Assembly (NCBI RefSeq): GCF_020075495.1
Contig: NZ_JABYQT010000012.1
Location: 1 to 64,000 of the forward strand
Direction of reading: 5' to 3'
Length of the DNA stretch: 64,000 bases
Origin: Vreelandella aquamarina
GTDB lineage: Bacteria; Pseudomonadota; Gammaproteobacteria; Pseudomonadales; Halomonadaceae
Part shown: in pieces, positions 58,715-64,000 of the stretch
Position numbering within the stretch: the first letter of the stretch is position 1
Layout of the letters: each line of letters starts with the position of its first letter
Made by a program: the position numbers and the translations under genes
The notes under the pieces: model-generated
Seen by the model: only the letters and a program-made list of their open reading frames with translations
Told to the model about the DNA's origin: nothing
The model's database searches: none

Positions 58715-60400
58715 ATGAACAGTGCTCCTGTTGTTACCGCCTCCCTGGATGATCCCTTCTACTACCTGACGAACTTTCGTTTCGTGCTGGCCTGGGTAGG
58801 CGCGCGCCATGCCGATCTGTTGAATCCACCCGAACGCGCCTTTCTGCGTCATTTTGATACGCTGCCGCAGCCTTCCCAGGCGCTGCTTGTGCGCATGGTC
58901 ATGCGCAAGGGCGAGCTTTTCCGGCTCGGCAAGCTGCGCTATGACGAAATAGGTGATACCGCCGAGGCACTTGCCCCGCTGACGCTGCTTGGCTGGGTAG
59001 ACGACGTCCCGGCACTCAGCGCAGAAGAGCTTTTCAGCCAGCTGCGTCTCGAAGAGCTGCGCGCCGCACTAAGAACGCCCATGCGCGCGGCGGGGCTTTC
59101 AGCCTCGACCGGCAAGGCGGTACTAAAAGCCACGTTGGGCCCCCAGCTCACCGACACTCAGCCGCTGACCCAGTGGTGGCCAGAGGCGCCGGACAGGGTC
59201 GTGCGCCTTGAGGTGATGGACATCTGCGACCGGCTTAGGCTGATGTTCTTTGGCAATCTGCGCCAGGACTGGGCGGAGTTCGTGCTCACCGAGCTGGGCC
59301 TGCAGCAATTTGAAAACGTTGCCTTCACCGATGCCTCACGGGCTTTTCACACGCGTGAGGAGGTGGATGCCTACCTGGCGCTGCATCACCTGCGCCAGCG
59401 GCTGGAGAAGGGTGAGTCCGTTGAACGGTTGAGTCTTGAGCTTCCGCCCAAACCCGATAACGCCTGGCTGGCGACGCGGCGCGCTCGGCTACTGTTGCAA
59501 CTTGGACGTGAAGCGGAGCGTAGCGGGCAGCCAGAGCAGGCCGTTTTACTTTATGCACAGGCAGGCAGTAGCGAAGCCCGTGTGCGCCAGCTGCGGGTCA
59601 TGGAGCGTTTGGGCCAATACGCAGCCGCGTTCGAGCTGGCAATGGAGGCACAAAACCTGACGCCCAATGAAACCGAGGCTCAGGCGCTTTCCCGGTTGAT
59701 CCCCCGCCTGCGCAAAAAGCTGAACATGGCACCAGAACCCGCCCAGCGCGAACCCGCCCACACGCGCTGGGATGTGAGGCTTCCCGGCCCCCAACCCGTC
59801 GAGCGCGGCGTGGCGCTGCACGTTGGCACGCCCGACGCCCCGGTGTACTACAGCGAAAATACCCTGATGACCGGGCTTTTCGGGCTGCTCTGCTGGCCGG
59901 CGATCTTTGCCCCCCTGCCCGGCGCGTTCTTTCATCCGTTTCACAGCGGCCCGGCGGATCTTTACCGAGATGACTTCGTTTCCCGCCGGCGCGCGCTGTT
60001 CGACGAGTGCCTGGCGCCGCTGGAAAGCGGGCACTACCGGCAGGTGATTCATGCTACCTGGCAGGCCAAGCACGGCCTGGCATCTCCCTTCGTGCACTGG
60101 CCGCTGCTGGATGAAACGCTGCTGGCGCTGGCGCTCGAATGCATTCCCGCGGCGCATCTGCGCGCCTGCTTTGAACGGTTGTTGAAGGATTTGAAAGCCA
60201 ACCGCGCGGGCCTGCCGGATCTGATCCAGTTCTTCCCCGACGCCTCGCCGGGCGAGCCGCGCTATCGACTGATCGAGGTCAAAGGCCCCGGCGACCGGCT
60301 TCAGGACAACCAGCGCCGCTGGCTGAGCTTTTTCCACCAGCACGCTATCCCGGTGGCGGTGTGCTACGTACGCTGGCAAGAAGCGTCTGAGACGCCATGA
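58715..60400 (+). CDS. FAN1-like VRR-NUC structure-specific nuclease
   Basis: A 561-residue protein with a C-terminal VRR-NUC domain (residues ~490-555): NRAGLPDLIQFF and YRLIEVKGPGDRLQDNQRRWL give the PD-(D/E)xK active site with Asp, Glu and Lys plus Gln. The N-terminal and central helical regions, including a TPR-like part (ARRARLLLQLGREAERSGQPEQAVLLYAQAG), match bacterial FAN1. FAN1 cleaves 5'-flap DNA and helps resolve interstrand crosslinks. The start follows the small unknown gene by 63 bp. The stop overlaps the start of the helicase by 4 bp, so the two proteins are made together and may act on the same DNA intermediates. Confidence 0.88.
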   Translation: MNSAPVVTASLDDPFYYLTNFRFVLAWVGARHADLLNPPERAFLRHFDTLPQPSQALLVRMVMRKGELFRLGKLRYDEIGDTAEALAPLTLLGWVDDVPALSAEELFSQLRLEELRAALRTPMRAAGLSASTGKAVLKATLGPQLTDTQPLTQWWPEAPDRVVRLEVMDICDRLRLMFFGNLRQDWAEFVLTELGLQQFENVAFTDASRAFHTREEVDAYLALHHLRQRLEKGESVERLSLELPPKPDNAWLATRRARLLLQLGREAERSGQPEQAVLLYAQAGSSEARVRQLRVMERLGQYAAAFELAMEAQNLTPNETEAQALSRLIPRLRKKLNMAPEPAQREPAHTRWDVRLPGPQPVERGVALHVGTPDAPVYYSENTLMTGLFGLLCWPAIFAPLPGAFFHPFHSGPADLYRDDFVSRRRALFDECLAPLESGHYRQVIHATWQAKHGLASPFVHWPLLDETLLALALECIPAAHLRACFERLLKDLKANRAGLPDLIQFFPDASPGEPRYRLIEVKGPGDRLQDNQRRWLSFFHQHAIPVAVCYVRWQEASETP

Positions 60401-62712
60401 GCGAGCAGGCAAGCTACCGGGTAGCGGTACGCGCGCTGTGTGACTTCACCGCCCGGGAAGGCGACCTGGACCACCGTTTTACGCCGTCGCCCAGCGCCCA
60501 GGAAGGTATCGCCGGCCACGCCCTGGTCGCCAGCCGCCGGGGAGCGGAGTACGTGGCCGAGATGCCGCTGTCCGGCACGTATAAAAGCCTCACCGTATCC
60601 GGGCGTGCCGATGGCTATGACCCTGCGGAACATCGCCTCGAAGAGGTCAAGACCTACCGCGGCCAGCTCGAGCGCATGGCCGACAACCAGCGCGCCCTGC
60701 ACTGGGCGCAGGTCAAGATCTACGGCGCGCTGCTGTGCCGGGAGCGCGGGCTTGGCGAGGTTACGTTGACGCTGGTGTATCTGGACATCACCAGCGAAAA
60801 GGAAACCCTGCTCAGCCAGAAGGCGAGCGCCGCCGAACTCGAGGCGTTCTTCACCACCCAGTGCGAGCGCTTCATTGCCTGGGCCGAGCAGGAGGCCGCG
60901 CACCGAGCGGCGCGGGATGCATCGCTTGGCGCGCTTGCCTTTCCCCACCCGGCGTTTCGCCCCGGCCAGCGCGAGCTTGCCGAGGACGTCTACCGCGCCG
61001 CCAGCACCGGGCGCTGCCTGCTGGCCCAGGCGCCCACCGGCATCGGCAAGACGCTGGGCACGCTGTTCCCCATGCTCACCGCCATGCCTCGAAAGCGCCT
61101 TGACCGTATTGCCTTTCTGACCATGAAGACCCCGGGGCGGCGCCTGGCGCTGGATGCCCTGGCGCAGCTGCGTCCGGATAAACCGGATGCCGCAAGGGCA
61201 GAGCAGAAGGCGCCCCGAGTGCTCGAACTGGTCGCTCGCGACAAGGCCTGTGAATACCCGGGGACCGCCTGCCATGGCGATGCCTGCCCGCTGGCGGCGG
61301 GCTTCTACGACCGCCTGCCCGCTGCGCGCCAGGCCGCCGTGGCACGCAGCTGGTGGGATCGCGAGGCGCTGCGTGACATCGCGCTTGCCCACAACGTTTG
61401 TCCCTACTACCTGGGCCAGGAGCTGGCGCGCTGGGCGGATGTGGTGGTGGGGGATGTGAACCACTGGTTCGATCGCCACGCGCTGCTTCACGGTCTGGCC
61501 CAGGCCAACGAGTGGCGCGTGGGGCTATTGGTGGATGAAGCGCATAACCTGGTCGAGCGGGCGCGCGGCATGTACAGCGCCGAGCTTGACCAGCAGCGCT
61601 TCAACCGCGTAAAGCGCAGCGCCCCGAAAGCGCTGAGTCGTCCACTGGCAAGCCTTGGCCGCCAGTGGCAGGCGGTCGTGAAAGAGGTTGTTGAAAATGC
61701 GACGGAGGCGTCAGAGGGGGCAGGCTATCACCTGCTGGAATCGTTGCCCGATAAACTGGCGGGCGCCCTGCAGAACGCCGCGGCGTCGATCACCAATCAT
61801 CTGGGTGAACATCCGGAAGATATCTCCTTCGAACTTCAGGAGCTGCTGTTCGAGGCGCTGGCGTTCTGCCGATTGGCGGATAATGTTGGTGATCACTCGC
61901 TGTGTGATGTGACCTTGAAGGGACGAGGAAAGGCGCTGATCGGCCTGCGTAACTTGATCCCGACGGATTTTCTGGCCCCGCGCTTCAAGGCCGCCCAGAG
62001 CGTCGTGCTGTTTTCCGCCACACTCACGCCCGCGCACTATTACCGCGATCTGCTGGGGCTGCCGGCCAATACGGTATGGCGCGAGGTAACTTCGCCCTTC
62101 GCGGCCCGTCAGCTCGAGGTGCGTATCCGTCGGGACATCTCGACCCGCTTTCGCGATCGGCAAGCCTCGCTTGCGCCCATAGTCGCCGAGATGTCCCATC
62201 AGTACCAGCAGGCGCCGGGCCACTATCTGGCCTTTTTCAGCAGCTTCACCTACCTCGACGCCGCCCTCGAGCGGTTTTGCGCACAGCACCCTGATATCCC
62301 GGCGCTTGCCCAGACGCCGGGCATGCGCGAAGCCGAGCGGGAAGCGTTCCTGCAGCGCTTCACCCCAGGTGGGCGGGGCATCGGGTTTGCGGTGCTTGGC
62401 GGTGCCTTTGCCGAAGGCGTCGACCTGCCTGGCGACCGGTTGATCGGCGCCTTTATCGCCACCCTCGGCCTGCCGCCGTTCAATACCTTCAACGAAGCGC
62501 TCAAGGCGCGCCTTTCGGCAAGGTTTGGCCAGGGTGATGACTACACTTACCGAATTCCCGGCATGATCAAGGTGATACAGGCCGCCGGGCGAGTGATCCG
62601 TAGCCCCACTGATGAAGGGGTTGTGGTATTAATGGATGATCGCTTTGCCCAGCCCGGCGTGCAGGCGCTGTTACCCAGCTGGTGGGCCATGGGCGGGCGA
62701 TACCTTTCTTGA
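60397..62712 (+). CDS. nuclease-helicase: PD-(D/E)xK domain fused to XPD/DinG-type helicase
   Basis: A 771-residue protein. Residues ~1-165 resemble a RecB/Cas4-like PD-(D/E)xK nuclease: GRADGYDPAEHRLEEVKTY supplies Asp72, Glu83 and Lys85, followed by HWAQVKIYGALL. Residues ~185-760 form a superfamily 2 helicase of the XPD/DinG class, with Walker A APTGIGKT (212-219) and the DEAH box VDEAHNL (379-385). Four cysteines (285, 292, 297, 335) can hold the 4Fe-4S cluster of this class, and motifs FSATLTP and QAAGRVIRS are present. It would unwind DNA 5'-3' and may also cut it. Translational overlap with the FAN1-like gene points to a shared repair role. Confidence 0.87.
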   Translation: MSEQASYRVAVRALCDFTAREGDLDHRFTPSPSAQEGIAGHALVASRRGAEYVAEMPLSGTYKSLTVSGRADGYDPAEHRLEEVKTYRGQLERMADNQRALHWAQVKIYGALLCRERGLGEVTLTLVYLDITSEKETLLSQKASAAELEAFFTTQCERFIAWAEQEAAHRAARDASLGALAFPHPAFRPGQRELAEDVYRAASTGRCLLAQAPTGIGKTLGTLFPMLTAMPRKRLDRIAFLTMKTPGRRLALDALAQLRPDKPDAARAEQKAPRVLELVARDKACEYPGTACHGDACPLAAGFYDRLPAARQAAVARSWWDREALRDIALAHNVCPYYLGQELARWADVVVGDVNHWFDRHALLHGLAQANEWRVGLLVDEAHNLVERARGMYSAELDQQRFNRVKRSAPKALSRPLASLGRQWQAVVKEVVENATEASEGAGYHLLESLPDKLAGALQNAAASITNHLGEHPEDISFELQELLFEALAFCRLADNVGDHSLCDVTLKGRGKALIGLRNLIPTDFLAPRFKAAQSVVLFSATLTPAHYYRDLLGLPANTVWREVTSPFAARQLEVRIRRDISTRFRDRQASLAPIVAEMSHQYQQAPGHYLAFFSSFTYLDAALERFCAQHPDIPALAQTPGMREAEREAFLQRFTPGGRGIGFAVLGGAFAEGVDLPGDRLIGAFIATLGLPPFNTFNEALKARLSARFGQGDDYTYRIPGMIKVIQAAGRVIRSPTDEGVVVLMDDRFAQPGVQALLPSWWAMGGRYLS

Positions 62713-62742
62713 TAATCAGCTTGATGACCGGGGCGTGGGTGA

Positions 62743-63519
62743 ATGGCGGATCTGTTGTGGTATCAGTATGCGTTGATTGGGTTGATCTTTGCCTGGAGCG
62801 GTTTTGTCAGAACCAGCCTGGGGTTTGGCGGCGCGGTGCTGGCGCTGCCCTTCTTGTTGCTGGTCGTCAACGATCCACTGCTTTTTCTGCCCATCATCGC
62901 CGTGCATCTACTGATCTTCTCCAGCTTGATTGCCTGGCAGGGCAATCGGCAGATCAAGCGGGAGAACGGCGCTTCTGCCGAGAGCAATATCGATTGGGGC
63001 TATTTGGGCAAAGCCCTGAAAATCATGATCATCCCCAAGCTGATTGGTGTGGTGGGCTTGTTGACGCTGCCCGCCAACATCATGACCAGCATCATTTTCG
63101 CTATCGTGCTGGTCTACGCCGTCGGCTACCTGCTCAATAAACCGTTTAAAAGCAACAACAGATATGTGGATTATGCGCTGCTCGGCCTGGGCGGCTACGT
63201 CAGCGGAACTTCCCTGATTGGCGCGCCGCTGATCGTGGCCGTGTTTGCCTCGCACGTCGCCAAGGAGCAGCTGCGCGATACCATGTTCGTGCTGTGGTTC
63301 ATTCTGGTGGTGATCAAGATGATCTCGTTTTTGTTTGCCGGGGTGGATCTTCAGCTCATCCATCAGCTGTGGCTGTTGCCCTGCGCGTTTGCCGGACACC
63401 TGCTGGGCGAGCGGGCGCACCGCTATATCGTCAAGGCCGATACCGGTGTGTTCTTCCGAGTGCTTGGGGGCGTGCTGATTTTCGTCAGCATCATCGGGCT
63501 GATCTTTACCCCTTCCTGA
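62743..63519 (+). CDS. TauE/SafE-family membrane transporter
   Basis: A 258-residue inner-membrane protein with about eight hydrophobic segments and the family pattern FVRTSLGFGGAVLALPFLLLV near the N-terminus and GGYVSGTSLIGAPLIVAVFAS in the second half. TauE/SafE proteins are proposed exporters of sulfite, sulfoacetate or other organosulfur anions; the substrate here is not evident. A 30-bp gap separates it from the helicase gene. The 142 bp after it hold no clear terminator. Confidence 0.85.
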   Translation: MADLLWYQYALIGLIFAWSGFVRTSLGFGGAVLALPFLLLVVNDPLLFLPIIAVHLLIFSSLIAWQGNRQIKRENGASAESNIDWGYLGKALKIMIIPKLIGVVGLLTLPANIMTSIIFAIVLVYAVGYLLNKPFKSNNRYVDYALLGLGGYVSGTSLIGAPLIVAVFASHVAKEQLRDTMFVLWFILVVIKMISFLFAGVDLQLIHQLWLLPCAFAGHLLGERAHRYIVKADTGVFFRVLGGVLIFVSIIGLIFTPS

Positions 63520-63661
63520 ACAGCGCTTTTTCATGGCAGCGGGCATTTTATCGGGTGGCAGCTATGCTTAGCGTCATGCAGCGACTCGAATCATTCAGGC
63601 CACGGAAGCGGCCACGGTAGCCGGGCAGGCCCGGCACCGCTCGAGACAGGGAGTGTACGCC

Positions 63662-64000
63662 ATGAAGAAACCCATCAGCTTTTTTGTCCACCATCAGGGG
63701 CGCGGCCATGCGCGGCGTACCATGGCGATCATCCGCCAGTTCTCGCCAGACCGTCCGGTCAGCGTGATGACCGCAGACACCTCGCTGTTCGACGGCTTCG
63801 AGCGCGACATCGAGTTGATTGCGCTGCCGGACATGATCGGCGCGGACGTGCCTACCCAGGCGCTGTTCGATCAGCCCACGCCGTCGGTCATGCACTGCGT
63901 GCCCATGGGCGTAGTCGAGATGCGCCAGACCATGCGCCGCATTCTGGACCACCTGGATGACCGCGACGCCGGGCTGTTCGTGATCGACGTTTCCGCCGAG
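63662..64000 (+). CDS. glycosyltransferase-like protein, N-terminal part (runs off the window)
   Basis: 113 codons are visible from an ATG at 63662 with AGGGAG upstream; the frame is open to the right edge. The product begins MKKPISFFVHHQGRGHARRT, followed by MAIIRQF and a Rossmann-like alternation (VSVMTADTSLFDGF). The glycine-rich GRGHARR loop near the N-terminus is a feature of MurG-like family 28 glycosyltransferases. The donor-binding half lies outside, so the assignment is provisional. Confidence 0.6.
   Translation, partial: MKKPISFFVHHQGRGHARRTMAIIRQFSPDRPVSVMTADTSLFDGFERDIELIALPDMIGADVPTQALFDQPTPSVMHCVPMGVVEMRQTMRRILDHLDDRDAGLFVIDVSAE

Noticed and set aside
60397..62712. Reading the Cas4-like nuclease domain of the helicase as part of the CRISPR system
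   Set aside because: It lies 34 kb from the cas operon, type I-F does not need Cas4, and the domain is fused to an XPD-type helicase next to a FAN1-like gene.

Overview
The window reads as a moderately GC-rich gammaproteobacterial chromosome, most probably Halomonas or a close relative (Halomonadaceae). This is inferred from overall protein similarity to what I know of that family, the glnA-ntrB-ntrC order, a Zur/ZnuABC cluster and a type I-F CRISPR system. Genes are densely packed on both strands. I saw no rRNA, tRNA, transposase or prophage gene.

Layout. 1-6.6 kb: the end of a SPOR-domain protein, a DODA-type dioxygenase/DoxX/LysR group, thiM-thiE behind a TPP riboswitch, a DUF2237 gene, glyoxalase I and a cupin. 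6.6-13.5 kb: an AmpC-type class C beta-lactamase, a zinc-uptake operon headed by an unannotated 49-residue membrane protein under a clear Zur-box match, a PilZ/HD-GYP-like protein and a secreted unknown. 13.6-26.05 kb: a complete type I-F CRISPR-Cas locus (cas1, cas2-3, cas8f, cas5f, cas7f, cas6f), a leader with two perfect IHF consensus matches, and an array of 66 spacers whose only degenerate repeats lie at the leader-distal end. 26.2-28.7 kb: a small unknown, an exported esterase and an acyltransferase. 28.7-33.3 kb: glnA and ntrBC, each with its own NtrC-box/sigma54 promoter. 33.3-39 kb: an esterase, an entericidin-like lipoprotein, a VOC protein, a candidate CsrA/RsmA-titrating sRNA, a 43-residue membrane protein, GltS, a PAP2 phosphatase and a glycosyltransferase. 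39-52 kb: an aldo/keto reductase, a ForCE-like formate dehydrogenase with its DUF1641 partner, a 5'-nucleotidase, the ugpBAEC glycerol-3-phosphate importer with a 40-bp palindrome between ugpB and ugpA, and an ArgE-like peptidase. 52-64 kb: a YchJ protein, an orphan Bug-type binding protein followed closely by a LOV-GGDEF-EAL membrane sensor, a GIY-YIG protein, a FAN1-like nuclease overlapping a nuclease-helicase, a TauE-family transporter and the start of a glycosyltransferase-like gene.

Themes: nitrogen regulation (glnA, ntrBC, GltS nearby), metal and phosphate acquisition (ZnuABC, Ugp plus 5'-nucleotidase), genome defence and repair (CRISPR I-F, FAN1/helicase pair) and signalling (c-di-GMP proteins, candidate Csr sRNA). 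The most novel-looking items are the GGA-loop sRNA at about 35120-35303, the Zur-controlled small His-rich membrane protein, and the light-sensing c-di-GMP protein paired with an orphan binding protein. All calls come from reading the sequence without database searches.
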